DNA of 64,000 bases from Icerya purchasi (taxonomy: Eukaryota > Arthropoda > Insecta > Hemiptera > Monophlebidae). A program made the position numbers and the translations under genes. The DNA lies in contig CM077115.1 of NCBI GenBank assembly GCA_039619475.1, forward strand, positions 140,876,172 to 140,940,171, written 5' to 3'. Below the pieces are notes generated by a model. The model was not told the origin of the DNA. It did no database searches and saw only the letters and a list, made by a program, of their open reading frames with translations. Positions 48,151 to 60,616 of the stretch are shown piece after piece (position 1 is the stretch's first letter; every line of letters begins with the position of its first letter).

Positions 48151-49017
48151 AAATTTTGACTACATTTGTAATTTAATTATTGGATACAAAATTAAAAAAA
48201 CATGTTTTTTTTGTTTTAAAATTTTCACTTCACTATTTCTAAGATATTCACAAAATTCTAGCCACTAAAAAATTTTTCAGCTAATTTTATTTTAATTAGA
48301 AATTTTAGAACAATGTGATTTTGGTTTCCACGCCTGCTATGATATTGATCTTAGGCCTGCTACAGATCGCGTGATTTATTGTCACATTTATTACATCATG
48401 TCATCGACCGCTCATTTGCATGTGAATAGCCCATCGCGCGTGTGATCTTTGTTATCATTGTCGCACCGGTTGTTATCCTTCGGAGTTTCAAAGTTTGTGT
48501 TTTTATTATTTTTTTTATTAATTTTTAAGTATGCCCGCCGAAATTGAATTGTGCGACGCGTCGTGTGAACCCACATTTTACCAGTTAATGCGGTATACGG
48601 AAGAAGAAATAGTCAATTATTACATCAAACATCGGGTTCTTCCGTATTTCAGGTTAAATTAGTTGAAACCGATTTTTTTCGCTTTTTTTTTATACCCCAT
48701 TTCTTTCTACCTACTTCTGCGCTATTTCTTTTTTTACAAAGTTTTCGTTTCTTATATACTTTAGGGTTTGCTCGGCGTGTCGATATTCATTCTATATAGT
48801 ATTTTAACGTAATTTTTAATATTTCCTTTTTACGACTTATTTTTACATCACTATTTACGGTGTATGTTCGTTACTTTTAAAATATTCCCTCCTCTCTTTA
48901 AAGTATTTCGCCTTTTCCGCACCATTTTAAATATGTCCGTTACCAACGTATTATTTTTCCGGCAAGTTTCACTTTTCGCGGTATTTTTTGTAGTTACGTT
49001 ACTTCGCCGTGATGTTG

Positions 49018-49129
49018 ATTTTTGGTCGTAATTTTAGTTCGTTCATTTTCGCTGTTATTCATGATGTGTGTCAGTTCACACACCGTGAATAACATCGAAA
49101 ATGAACGAACTAAAATTACGACCAAAAAT
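49018..49129. repeat. 53-bp-arm hairpin inside the fold-back element
   Basis: Left arm 49018-49070 begins ATTTTTGGTCGTAATTTTAG; right arm 49077-49129 is its complement with only a few mismatches near the loop (CTGTTATTCATGATGTG versus CGATGTTATTCACGGTGTG). The loop is about 6 bases. Confidence 0.9.
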
Positions 49130-49159
49130 GAACTGGTGCCCTGAATATAACAGCTTACC

Positions 49160-52100
49160 CTAGTCTCGATAAAATTAATTTTCAGAAGTGTTTTTTAACG
49201 ATTCTTAAGAGGAGTAATGCCGATTATAATTAGAATAACCGAAAAGGTACAATTATTTGAATAGTCGCATAGCTTTTTACTGATACTATTATTTAAAAAC
49301 CGGTTTATGCGGTTGTTTCAATCGTAATCGTGATTTAAATTAAAAATTCTCAAATTTTTGTTTGTGTTATAAGAATCATTTAAATAATTTGAACCCCAAA
49401 AGTTAATTGTATAATATAAATGAAAATTGTGTAAATGTTTTATCATTGTATGTAATAAATAATTATGTTTCTTATTAAATAATTATTAAAGGCTATGTGG
49501 AATACAAAATGCTTACAGACCGTTTTGCGCAAAAATTATAAGTGAGAAAAAATTGTTTAATGTACTAATGATATCAATAATGATAAAATATGATCATGTT
49601 TAGCAAATTATTCTTACAGAAAATAGAAAATTTCATATTTAACTACCCTAAAATTTTATTTTAAAAAGGTATTAATATGTATTTGAATAGAAGAATATGC
49701 TTTTTTAAAAATTATACACGTGTACGTTTGCTGATAATTTTTTGTTCGTAAAACTTAAATTGTATACTTAAATATCTAAAGTTAAAAAAGAATGTAAGCT
49801 GGCAGAAAGACGAAAGCCAGGTCATTATAAAAAATAAATAAAGAGAATAATGTAATTATATTATTTAATATTAAAAAATTAACCTTTTAAAGTAGTTGGT
49901 ATTAGAAAGAAAATTTTCCATGTGCATCGTTTTTGATAAATTTTTATTTCAACATTTTTAAAAGATGTTAGAAAAATTTTAAATCTTAATGAAATATTAA
50001 ATATTAGATGAAAAATATTATTCTTCGCGTTATAAATAATTTTAAATAATTCAGATTTTATTAATTGACCAAAGATTATTTAGTAATCTATTTTAAATTA
50101 AACGAATTTATAGGATTTTGTTAATACTGTTTGTATTTTTTTCAAGTTTTGTAAATTTTAGATAATGGGTGTTATTAAGAACAATTTAAGAGAAAATTCA
50201 CGATACACTAAATACGGTATGACGAGAACTGGTACAAAATTCATACATTACTACGTATGTGTTGTCATTCACGAGGTGACTTATGTATATTTATTACTTT
50301 TTTAGCAAAATATTTTGTCGCTCAAATAGATAGATGTAAAGTTTACTTCCCTGTTTTTAATGAAAATTTACACTCCTTTAACTATGATAATTATGATTGC
50401 ATAACAAGTTTCATAAAATACTTCCATTTTCCAAAAAAAAAATGAAAACATAACTGAACAAAAAAAATGGTAAATATGTAATATGTTTTTATGTAAAAGC
50501 ATTCTGGAATTAGGTAATTATGTTACAGATATAATGTATGATAAAATTAATTGTTTCAGCGTGTATGCGTTAAAATCATTTTGAAAATGATCGTTTTAAA
50601 ATACCATTAGAGCATGGCTTCTTTAGTTATTGAAGAACGCGCGTTATTTAAATTTTGATGTCATATTTACAAAAAATCCGCCTTTTCCAAGAGGATGTAA
50701 TAATCAAGATCAAAGAATGAGATTGATGAAAAGAGAGAAACAGGTATGCTACTGCGAGAAATAGCTTACAAACTAGAATCAGACTTTTATAAATTACATG
50801 ATAACTCTTCATCAAAAAAAAAAAAAAAAAATCAAATATTATTAAACAAAAAACAAAACTACAATGCCCCAATAATTCTGTACAATTAAAAGTAATTTTA
50901 TGTTTCAGTAAAACTAGATTTTATATTCCATGGCGAGATTTAAACAGATAAATTAGTTTCGGAAACTAAAAAACAAAACGTTCAAATTTATTTATTCGTG
51001 TTCCTAAATTAATTATATAACTATTTGAATAAAATAGCTCAATGTACCATGAATGAAAAATATACCATTTAATTTAAGTATGTAGAAATCATCAAATAAT
51101 AAACCTGTTTTCGGACACAAATTACAAAATAGTACTTGTAGATTGTGTAAGCTATATTTTATTCGCATATGTACAATTTAATAGTTGAGATAATAATTAC
51201 TATTTCTGAATCTTATGAATCACTATAGTTAAGATAGGAAACTCGCAGAAGTATATCAAGTAATTAACAGTAGTATACCATCATTAGTTTAGGAGATTGC
51301 ACATAAATTTTGAGTGTCAAAATGAAATTTATCAACTACAATTACATTTTAATTTGTTAAAAAAAATGGCTTATTTGAAGTTTTCGAGAAAAAAAACAAA
51401 ACATTTACAATGCTCTAAAATAGTTAATAAAATTGACTTTTCAAAAAAATGGTCTTAGGAAATCAATTTAATTTCATTTGTGCGAGTGATATAGACCTGC
51501 GCAAGGCCATACCATTGTTAACTGTATCGTGATGAAAACTGATAAACTGCTTTACGGAATGAAAAAGAATTGTTCACTCGTTCATTATGCTAATCATGAA
51601 ATGAACGATTTTTAAAGCAATTTCAATTTAAATATTTGTATTATACAGTGATATGATTATTTCACGTATATCGATTCAATTTTCTACTAAATCGGGAACA
51701 GGGATGCGGTGTGAAGATTAATCCGAGATTATTTTGAAGCGAATATAAATAACTGAGGACGTAAATAATGTGTAATTATTTACATCACTACCTCTGACGG
51801 TAATAAAACTATATAAATAATTTTCTTCCATAAACTGCGTTTAATATTAGTAATGGCGAAGTAAAACAATAGATTGACAAAGTACCTAAATGGAGATAAC
51901 TTACTGCCATGAATATCTTGCGGTGTTTTTAGCTTATTACTAAAAACTGGTTCCATCAGTTCACAATGATTCGATGATGCAAGATGACTACACTCACCGA
52001 AACGAAAAATTCACTACAGAATAAGGTAATACGTAATCGGATAATTTGATATTCACTTGCCACGTTATTCGTATTGTTCTTCTTTGAAATACCTCAGAAA

Positions 52101-52925
52101 ATTGTTGTTAATAACGTGTAATTTTTATCTGTTATAGTTCGCATTGCATTTCTAAGTTTCGTTACTAAAGTGGAACGCGATTACGCGGGAGCTTAAATAA
52201 AAATGCAGCCTTTTCTTCTAGTCATCTAAGTTAGTCGTGTTTGGACCACGCTCCGATGACGGTTTGTCTGTCATGGTAATGATTATCGTTCATCGACGTC
52301 TATATGTAAATGTACTATGCATTATATATAGTGGTGCATCTATTAACAAAAGATATAATAAATCTATCGCCGAATGAATAAATAAAAATGTGATTGCGTA
52401 GAAGTATTGAGAAATGGGCTTTTCATGAAATGTACAAAATAAAGAAAACGAAAACTTTTTACGAATGAAATGAAGCATTTAAATTGTGCAAATCTCTCGA
52501 AAAAACAATTAGCAACGAAAGTTACAATACTTATACTTTTATCAAGAGATATCAACGTCGATCTCAAGAAACCTGAAAATCGGCGATTATTCTGGTTCAC
52601 GGAAGAAACCTTTAAATTACACAACTCAAAATGAATCCAGTTCTACCAACTGCTCGTGGGGAATTGTGTGTCAATTTGATCTTCGCTCGTCACATCGACA
52701 AAATTGATTCTAAAAATTACATAAGTTACTTCAGCTATCATAAACCCATATTGTGTCCATTACACTTCTAAAGATCATGTGACACAAGAATAAAAAAATG
52801 TTTAAATAAAATCGTTAACATTATTATTTTCTTCGGAATTCAAGACGTTCATTATCGCATCTTTAATTTTAACATATCGTACAGAAACAGTTAAAAGTAT
52901 CAGAGGTATTAACAGACAGCAAGCG
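49160..52925. other. AT-rich DNA without recognisable genes
   Basis: Frames at 50257-50445, 50648-50872, 52290-52478 and 52364-52624 are low-complexity or unmatched. No structured repeats seen apart from a poly(A) run at 50815-50830. Confidence 0.4.
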
Positions 52926-52939
52926 GCTAAAGCATGTTC

Positions 52940-53040
52940 CATGTTGTTTTTTGAATTTTAGCCGTGGGCTCTAAACAGAGCGCATTGGGGGGTCCAAGGG
53001 TCTCCAATGGGGAGGCGCTCAACGCCAATTTTTTTTTTCG
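52940..53040 (-). repeat. GC-rich repeat-end-like sequence
   Basis: On the minus strand, after a poly(A)-like run, the sequence holds TTGGCGTTGAGCGCCTCCCC and GACCCTTGGACCCCCCAA. It is sharply GC-rich in an AT-rich setting and similar in style to the GGGGC..GCCCCTTGACCCC segment of repeat family A. It may be one end of an unidentified element; the other end was not found. Confidence 0.3.
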
Positions 53041-53573
53041 AACTTTAAATTAAATTTAAATTTACAACATTTTTAATATTATTAAAAATTATGTTTTCAA
53101 ATGTTTAAATCGTACGGAAAAACAAATAGAACACTAGATATAAAAATAAAAAAGATTAATGTTTTAAAACTGATTGTAAACGTTTTTTAACCGGTTTTGA
53201 TTTTAGCACTAATTTTTGTTTTTTATTTTTATACCCTCGGAGATACTACTACAATCTCTAACTACTATGGACGTACAATTTTGTTTATACAATCATTATA
53301 TATTTATTTATATTATTGTTATTATTATTATTCTGTTAATTAAATGTGGAAATTAAAATTCTGTAATTTGTGTTAATTGTAAATGGTACAGAAATATTTC
53401 AGTATACGTTAACTTAGAAAAAGGCAATTCCTATGTAAAGTACAAACGAATTTAAAGTTTATATAAATGTAGTTAATACCTATTACATTACTGTGACTGG
53501 ATGATCGCGATTCTTTATTGGTAGGCGAGGGTATATTGATATTTTAAACTGGGTTTCTCGCGGAAGATTGAGG

Positions 53574-53740
53574 GGGGGGGGGGTTGTCAACCAGGGGCCT
53601 TCACTCAGAAATAATTAAAAAGAGAAGGAGACAATTACATTTTAATGCGGTCAAATATTGTTAGTAGGAAGGAACAAATAGTGGGAATGATGTGTGGAGA
53701 AGGAAAAAATAGAATGATGCGGGATCGAATTTATTTATTT
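53574..53740 (-). repeat. LINE 3'-end fragment (third copy of this 3' end)
   Basis: Read on the minus strand it aligns with 3430-3590 and 28680-28840: TTCCTTCCTACTAACAATAT, TGACCGC, and the terminal TGAGTGAAGGCCCCTGGTTG ending ACAACCC. A run of about ten G at 53573-53583 (C on the minus strand) marks the 3' end instead of poly(A). Confidence 0.65.
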
Positions 53741-54599
53741 AATTTTACTCGGAATTTATAAATAACGAATTCGATTTTCTTGGCCATCTGGTCACTTAGA
53801 TACTGCTGGATTGTAAATTATTTCAGATATTCTGACACCGGGTACAGCTACCAAAATTGAATGAGAATATCTATTGTCGACATGACGAATTATTTACCAC
53901 TTTTATTTTGCTTTATATATACATATAGTAAGTTACATAAAAAAAAATGATTTTTTATTTATAAATGAATAAGCAATGGGGTTTAATAATAATAATTTCA
54001 TTGTAAACAAGTATAGTACATCCAGAATGACACAAATGCGTCAATGTAGTAAGAAAAAATAGTACAGTGATTCGGCTACAGTGAAAAGAAAAGGAAAACC
54101 CCAAAATTACATGCAACAAAAATATTCGGAAACGATGAAACAATACATGTGAGGTATACCTGCGTGTGCAAAGTATGTGCTAAACACACTTAGTCCACGT
54201 TTTTCCCATTCTGAGGCAACGTGACAGTTTTGAGCACGTTAGCTGTTTAATTAACAGTGTGGATAATCAAATAGTGACGACTGTTTTGAAAACCAATCAA
54301 TCAATGTTTATTATCATTATTGTTATGCAAGGTCCACAGATGCGCTACAGAGCGCGAATAGGGGAAAGCAGTACAATTAAAGAAATATAAAAATAAACAT
54401 GAACAGGTACGTACTAAAGAAAAAAAGTAAGATAAATTAACAAAAGAGATAAACGGAACAATAAAACGCAACTTGTGATTTTAAAAGAAAGAAAAAAGAG
54501 AAATAAAATAAATGAATAAATAAATAAGTAAGAGTAAATAAAAGATAAAATAGCAAATTAATAATCCACAATTATAAATAAACAAAAGAAGATAGTGAT

Positions 54600-55060
54600 A
54601 ATAAAAATGAAGCGATATATATATATGTATATACACATTTATACATAGATTATAAATACATATATATACACACCACACATAAATCCGAACATATTGGTTG
54701 GATTAAAAATATATGTCGAATTAAGAGTAACATGTTAACTGTACAAACGCCCAATATATGTATCATATACATACACATGGAATCCATGGACATATACATG
54801 CACACTAACAGACAACACTTATCCAGACTATACATACAAAACCATGTCAACACCCTAAATATGGCTACACTGTCACATATATTCGTATAAATTCCCATGA
54901 GTCTATTAATAATATGAATATCTAAATACATACATTTACATGCACATATATAAATGTACACAAATATAATAACGCTTACTTATGAGATATACTCTGGGAC
55001 ATGTGTATACAGAGATATGCACAGGCTCATAGACACATATTCTAGGATATGTAGATAGTG
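54600..55060. repeat. CATA/TATA-rich low-complexity region
   Basis: Dense ACATATA, CATACA and ATACACA words open spurious frames on the minus strand (54481-54961). No coding is supported. Confidence 0.6.
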
Positions 55061-56095
55061 TGTTACCTTTGTTATATTAAGGTTATTATTTTATCATATC
55101 GATGTCGAAGTCAATTCAATGTGAAGTTCCAAGCGGATTATAAAGTTCTGAAATGGTCGCTCATTAAATTGCATCCGACTATGTATTCTACGTCATGTGC
55201 CCTTCAAGCAGAATCACCCTTGATATGCCTAAAAAGATATTTACGTCCTTTTTTATAATTTAACAGTTGAATTTTGAAGTCCTTTAGTAGAGAATTATAT
55301 AAGATAGCGCCCTTGTATATAGCCTGAATGCGGGTATGAAATTAGTTGTATTTCACAAAATAATCTAGTTCCAGATTGGAGGACCGAGTTATTCTATTTG
55401 TGTACGCAACTCCAAACTTTAATTTGTTATTACAAACGGAGCTTAACATTTGCAATTTATACAGATCTGCCCCCTCCCCAATAAGGTTTTGTTATAAATT
55501 TGTCCGATTAGTTTGTGTGAAGAACTGTGATATTATTCAAATGGTAATTTGCTGTACCGCTCCAATGAATTATTCCATACCCTAGAACGTGTTGATATAA
55601 AACTAAATATAGATAGCGCAAATGCTGAGGAGAAAAAAATTTGCTCAAATGATAAAAAATATAATTCAGTTTTTGTAGTTTCTTGGTGACAAAGTTCGCA
55701 TGTTTACCCCCCCAATTTAATTTACTATCAAAGACCACCCCTGAGTATTTAATATCATAAACTCCGGATATTAAATGTGAATTATCTAAAGAAAATTTGG
55801 AAATCATTCCATAAATCCTGATACTGGTTACTATAAATCAGAAGTTTCGTTTTTTTTTTTTTTTGCATTAAGGGCTAATCTATTAGTACTCAGCCAGCTG
55901 AGTATTTTATGTATATCCTTCTGTATTAATGATTGAAGGAGGACGGAAAAACGTGAATTCATAACCAAAACAGTATCGTCTGCATGGCAGAATATCTTAC
56001 CGTTTACATGAAGGTTACATAAATCGTTAATATAAATTAAAAATAAGTAGTGGCGCAGGATACTACCCTGTGGAACACCACATAGCTAAGTTGTA
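55060..56095 (-). pseudogene. Non-LTR reverse transcriptase fragment (Jockey/CR1-like)
   Basis: The minus strand starts near 56085 with CGVPQGSILRH and LFLIYINDLCNLHVNGKIF, then CHADDTVLV, i.e. the catalytic Asp pair of the A-D-D motif is preserved. The frame 55508-55807 continues YSGVVFDSKLNWGGKHANFV, TKKLQKLNYIFYHLSKFF and LYLVLYQHVLGYGIIHWSGT, the region after the catalytic core. Further frames (about 55490-55060) carry decayed C-terminal sequence. No RNase H is seen. The 5' side ends close to the left terminus of the inverted-repeat element at 56219. Frame breaks between blocks make it inactive. Confidence 0.8.
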
Positions 56096-56218
56096 TATCC
56101 ACTGTATACGTTGTTAATTTTTATATTAATAACTTCGAATTAAAATTTAATTGAACTATTTTTTTCCCCTTAAAATCAGTACGATTTATAATAATTTTGA
56201 TTTACTAAGTGTATACAT

Positions 56219-58139
56219 TAAGGTGGCCCTTATTTTTCAAGGTTAAAATTTTTAATCTCTCAACTGGTAGTCTTGTTCTCTTATATGAAAAAATCGTAGC
56301 GTTAAAATTTTAGCTAATTTGGTCAACCTTAAGACGTGCCGATATGGTCAAGAAGATAGCGCCGATAGCGTAACTCAGCGCGCGCGCGAAGATACACTTC
56401 CGCTGATTACTAGACAGAGTGGTTTAGCGTGTGTTACGCAGTAAAACAGGAACTCTCATTACAAGCTTATTAAGACTATGCTTGAAATATCACAATTTTT
56501 TTCTTAGCCTTCTTTCTCGGGTGAATAATTTTATTGATAAGAATAAAAAAAAAATCGTTGAAAACACATTTACAATTTGCCACAGAACAGACTATAAGAA
56601 AGTTAAGTATTAATGGCAGACATGAGCGTCGATTTTTTCGCATCGGAGTATTTTTTTCGATATTCCGCTAGGTATTGATTTTGATCTTCTTTGCGGGGGG
56701 TCAGTTTATTGTTGTATTGTTCAATTGTACGCCGCGTTCAGTTGCATCATTGACCACTTTCATTTTGGAGATTAATTCTCTACTTTTTAGATAATCTTCA
56801 TCCTGCTCCCATTCACTTGGACTTCTAAGAAGAAAATCGGTGTTAATGCAAAATTTCTCAAAAAAATTCTTGGTCAGCCAATTGACACAAATTGAATTAG
56901 ATCTCCTCGGCATAAATTTTCCACGTCAGAAAATTTAATGTGCAATCGGCTCATGTCGTCATCTTCTGTTGCGTCGAGATCCAGGTTTTTGCCCATTCTT
57001 TCTTTCACCTCATTACTGACATCGTTATCAAAGAAAGCGAAGCTAATTGCTTCCGGAGTTAGATAGGTACCATAAATGGCGAATAAATTGATTTACAACC
57101 AGTTTTGAAAATTCTTCGTCTATTTTTCTTTGTAAGACTTCAGTTTTTTTTAGAAAATTAAAATCCGCATTTGGTGCTTTCATAGTAACCGGAGCTGAAA
57201 ACCACGCTTCCACATAAGTTGTCACAATAAAAATACAAATATCAGCTAAACCTTTCGCTTCTGAAGTTTTCAGCTTAAATTCATAGCGAAATAAATATAT
57301 TTTTAAGGAGTATATGACCTTAGACATCCACCATGCGTCATAGCTCCGGGATATCGAAATGAAAAATTATTCGGAGGTTCTCCTAGAAATACTCTAAGTA
57401 TAGTTCTAAAAATTCTTGATAATCGTCAGGAGGCTGATGTGCAGGAATGTAATCAATTGCGATTTTCTGCCGTCGTTAAATACTGACCTCATTTCTTCTT
57501 CCATTAATGCTGAGCGAAAATTGTGTCTTTATTCACATCTTTGATCACTTGTTTTGGAATTCTTTACAAATAGTAGCAACATTTGAACTACCAGAAGTGC
57601 GAGGCATTTTCAGTTCGGAAACGGTTCTTACAATGATTTCAAAAATGTGGTGACGACGTGCCAAATGTAATAATTTACGGTCGAGGAACCGTTCCAAACG
57701 AACACAAGTGCTTCCTCTATGTCACCAGTATTAACGGCAGTTGTATCAAAATATTCTCACTTACAATTGCGCAATAAATAGGAATAAGCCAGCACAAAAA
57801 ATCTATTCACTCTTTTCTTTGCCTCACTTATGCAGTAGAGAATCCTTATCACACATTTAGAAGAGATATAGAAATGATGATGATACTGAACAGGAATATT
57901 CCATCAGAACCATACTGCCTCGCTGGCACCACAGCAGTATTACGAGGGAAAGCAGTATTTGCCATACGCGTGTACGCTCGTTTCACCGAAACGCTTTTCG
58001 GCACGTCTTCAGATCAACCAAAAAATAAGCTAAAATTTTAACGGTATGATTTTTTCACATAAGAGAACAATTCTAAATGGTTGGGACACGTAATTTTTGA
58101 AAAAAAAATTTCTGTCAAATATAACTAAGAGCCACCCTA
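56219..58139 (-). mobile_element. DNA transposon with about 130-bp terminal inverted repeats (FDTTA family)
   Basis: The left end TAAGGTGGCCCTTA (56219) and the complement of the right end, TAGGGTGGCTCTTA (58139), match. Further inward both ends share TTCTCTTATRTGAAAAAATC, CGTTAAAATTTTAGCT and GACGTGCCGA in the same order, defining inverted repeats of roughly 130 bp with small gaps. Between them lies the minus-strand coding remnant at 56701-57770. The flanks are compatible with a TA or TTA duplication but do not prove one. The length of about 1.9 kb is probably internally deleted, since the coding part is broken and short. Confidence 0.7.
56701..57770 (-). pseudogene. Decayed protein of an uncharacterised insect multicopy family (FDTTAVNTG motif)
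   Basis: The reading order on the minus strand is FDTTAVNTGDIEEALVFVWN near 57750-57690; LALLVVQMLLLF near 57600; PPDDYQEFLELYLEYFLG with GEPPNNFSFRYPGAM near 57440-57360; then WWMSKVIYSLKIYLFRYEF and ICIFIVTTYVEAWFSAPV (57043-57345); then YLTPEAISFAFFDNDVS (about 57060-57010); then LCRGDLIQFVSIGW; finally EDYLKSRELISKMKVVNDAT and ERGVQL (56701-56913). I recognise this order from uncharacterised insect proteins, where the first motif reads F-D-T-T-A-S-N-T-G. The Asp and the following helices are compatible with an RNase H-like transposase, but that is inference. Several frameshifts and stops break it. Confidence 0.7.
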
Positions 58140-58547
58140 GTTATTCTGTTGTATGTTTAAAACAGAAATGAACATTAAAGGAAAAGTGGAAAACGAAACA
58201 ACATCTATTTTTCAATTATTTATGAACAGAAACCGGTGAATGTTGCAACTATTTTAAATAAATTGTTTTTTATATCTTGACCGATGTTATTACGAAGACC
58301 GATTGGAAAGTGTCTTTTCGAAAGTGTTTTACGGGTTTATTGATATATGTATTCCAGTTCTAAACCGCCAAATAAACGAATTACTGTTTCGTAAATTGAT
58401 TTTACCTTTATGTACGAAGCAGCTTTAATAATAAGTACTTACCTACGCTACTTAAGATAGTAATTTGCTCGGAGGAAATTGAAATATTATTTCATTTGTC
58501 GCTATAAAATTATTCTACACGCTGTACCGAAGAATTGTGTTAAATTG

Positions 58548-59050
58548 TTACGTGCGGCGTGTGCAGCAAGTCGGTGCACATAGAATGTAGTAGTGTGTTG
58601 GAAAAAAAAAAATACAAGCAAACCGGAACGTCATAAGGCAAACCTGGAACCGTAGTGATGCACGCAAGTAATCGACCGGTGCCGACAGTAATGGCACTGA
58701 GCTGATGGCGGTGATTAGAAACAAAGTTGCCTTATAAAAAAGAGTCGTCCAGCTGATAAACAAGCTAGACGAAATACAAGCTGTCGTCGTAGATAAAATT
58801 AGCGGAATCGGTCGACCTTCTTACCGCAGTCAGCAAAGACGCCACTGTCGCAGCAAAATGGCTAGTTGTATCTAAGCAGAGACCAGTGAGAGCAACAAAC
58901 TCGCCAAAATAACGTGATTTTAACTGATGTGCCGCAGCCGCAAAACGAACGGGTCTGCATTAATAAATGAAGTAAGACAGGCGATCTGTATTGTATTATC
59001 GGAATTTGATGTTGACGTATGCGACCGACGTAGTAAGTGTCCGCGACAAT
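58548..59050 (+). pseudogene. Possible LINE ORF1 remnant (Cys/His finger and coiled coil)
   Basis: The plus strand gives CGVCSKSVHIECSSVLEKKK near 58554-58615, a C-x2-C..H-x2-C arrangement like the PHD-type finger in some LINE ORF1 proteins. After stops comes VVQLINKLDEIQAVVVDKI near 58743-58800, a heptad-like stretch. The surroundings are GC-richer than neighbouring DNA. No family is confirmed; it may be an unrelated old gene fragment. Confidence 0.3.
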
Positions 59051-59279
59051 AGTATTGTCGACCGCTTATGCGAAAGGTGGAAGAAGTTTGAGCTACTCAA
59101 AAACTACCGTACGAAATTACCTACATTAGGAGGGGTTGATGGAGAAATTTCAGTTCTTGCCGCGAAATGAACGCATTCATAATATTTTGCTAATACGGCC
59201 ACTACGGTTCTTATGCGTAAGAGAATATTTCTCCTGTTGTCTTTGGTTTCATAAATGGTAACTTTAGATAGTGTTATAG

Positions 59280-59470
59280 GGTACTTTGAAGCGTATCCGA
59301 ATGAAAAGTTAAAATCATTACCAATTATTGTTGAACTGTACCAGTTCGAAGAAGTCTACATTTTCATATTCTTAGAATATTGTTATTCCGCCGGGAATGT
59401 ATCTACTTTAAGGCAGAGATTATTACACCAACACATATTGATATATACTATTAAACCGCAATTTATATGC
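59280..59470 (+). pseudogene. Kinase-like fragment (MAP3K-like hinge region), weak
   Basis: Within the frame 59255-59497 the peptide reads LYQFEEVYIFIFLEYCYSAG, then NVSTLRQRLLHQHILIYT. With short insertions removed in the mind this resembles the kinase hinge segment E-E-x-Y-I-F-M-E-Y-C-x-x-G-T-L of MEKK-type kinases. No other kinase motif is found nearby and no splice sites frame it. It would be a decayed exon or retrocopy, or coincidence. Confidence 0.25.
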
Positions 59471-60306
59471 ACAATTACATCGTGGACAAAATCGTAATGT
59501 ACGAACTATTTGGCTAGCGAACGGCTGTGTATTACACGCGTTAGTTTGTGTTTTAACTATGTCTACCGTACACCTGAACCCGCTCTGATTGTGAAGTGTG
59601 AGCAGTAATCAAAACGGATGTCCTATTAACATCAACATACTGATATAGTGTGAGGTTAAATCTTGTTGGAGATCGGTACAAGTAATTATACGCATCCGTT
59701 TGCGAAAGCGTACACATGATTGCACTGTGTTTCGTCGAGAACTTGATTATCGTGGAAACACTTGCTGATGGGATGCGACGGAGGTATGGCGCACCTGGTT
59801 AAATTACGAAATTACGGATAATACACATCCGATCGCTGCGAAACTTACAATCTATTGTTTTAACACGCCTTCATGCATCCGTGATTACAGTTTCATCATG
59901 CAAGCACTGCGATTGCATGTACCGCTCGCAGATACTATTTACAAGAAGAGAGTACAACTGTGTACAAACCAATCAGTAAGATTTCCTGAGTGAAACTTTT
60001 TTATTAAGCTAAAAGTGACAATAAAACGTGTCGCGTTTTTATTTCCAAAAACAAAAATTAAACGCGTGGAGAAAAATGTCTTCGCCTATGTGGTTAAATG
60101 TAGAAAATTGATTAAAAAGATTAATTGCTTTCTTAGAGCCCTATTTAAATAGTTTTCTCGCACGTCGAACGTGTACCGTCATCGGTCTGTTTACTGTTTT
60201 AAGGATTAAATTTGGGTTTTTCGTAATTTCCGATGATACATAAGGATCTAACACGAACGCCCTTTCCCGCTGAACGTCAGATATACGAGTTTATATGTGT
60301 ACCCAA

Positions 60307-60616
60307 TAGGGGCGCAACAACAGATGGTCTAAGGGTGTTCGGGCACCCCCAGCGAAGGCTAACGTTTTAATTTAACACCTATTCTGCGCAAAACCAAATT
60401 TTATCGTAAGATCATATTTAGACAGTTTATTAGCACAAAATCTAATCAAAATCGAATAATTATGTAAATTAATGGGGAAAAAAGGTACACAAACCTGGTA
60501 ACACATTTGTAATTTTAAAAAGATTATTATCCTTTTTTTTCCCTTTTTTTTTTTTTGGTCATTGATAAACACATGCTCTGAGCACCCACTCGCAATGTTA
60601 GGTTGTTGCGCCCCTA
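60307..60616. mobile_element. hAT-type MITE, 310 bp, with perfect 8-bp target duplication
   Basis: The ends TAGGGGCGCAACAAC (60307) and its complement (ending at 60616) are exact over 15 bp. The element is flanked by identical 8-bp direct repeats GTACCCAA at 60299-60306 and 60617-60624. An 8-bp duplication with short terminal repeats is diagnostic of the hAT superfamily. The interior contains a T-rich stretch (60534-60557) and no coding. Confidence 0.9.

Larger units (their letters stand above)
47834..49153. mobile_element. Non-autonomous fold-back DNA element, about 1.3 kb
   Basis: The left end CTGTTATATTCAGGGCACCA followed by GTTCGTTTT (from 47835) is matched by the complement of the right end, CTGTTATATTCAGGGCACCA then GTTCATTTT (49125-49153), giving terminal inverted repeats of about 29 bp with one mismatch. 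The interior contains a 30-bp tandem repeat at 48078-48150 and a long hairpin at 49018-49129 next to the right end. A 44-codon plus frame at 48531-48662 beginning MPAEIELCDASCEPTFY has no known family. No unambiguous target duplication is seen, so the superfamily cannot be assigned. Confidence 0.65.

Noticed and set aside
48531..48662. 44-codon frame MPAEIELCDASC.. as a small gene
   Set aside because: It sits inside the fold-back element, is short, and has no known relatives; listed only as part of the element.
54481..54961. Minus-strand frames rich in Tyr/Ile/Cys/Met
   Set aside because: Low-complexity CATA/TATA DNA; the composition alone explains them.
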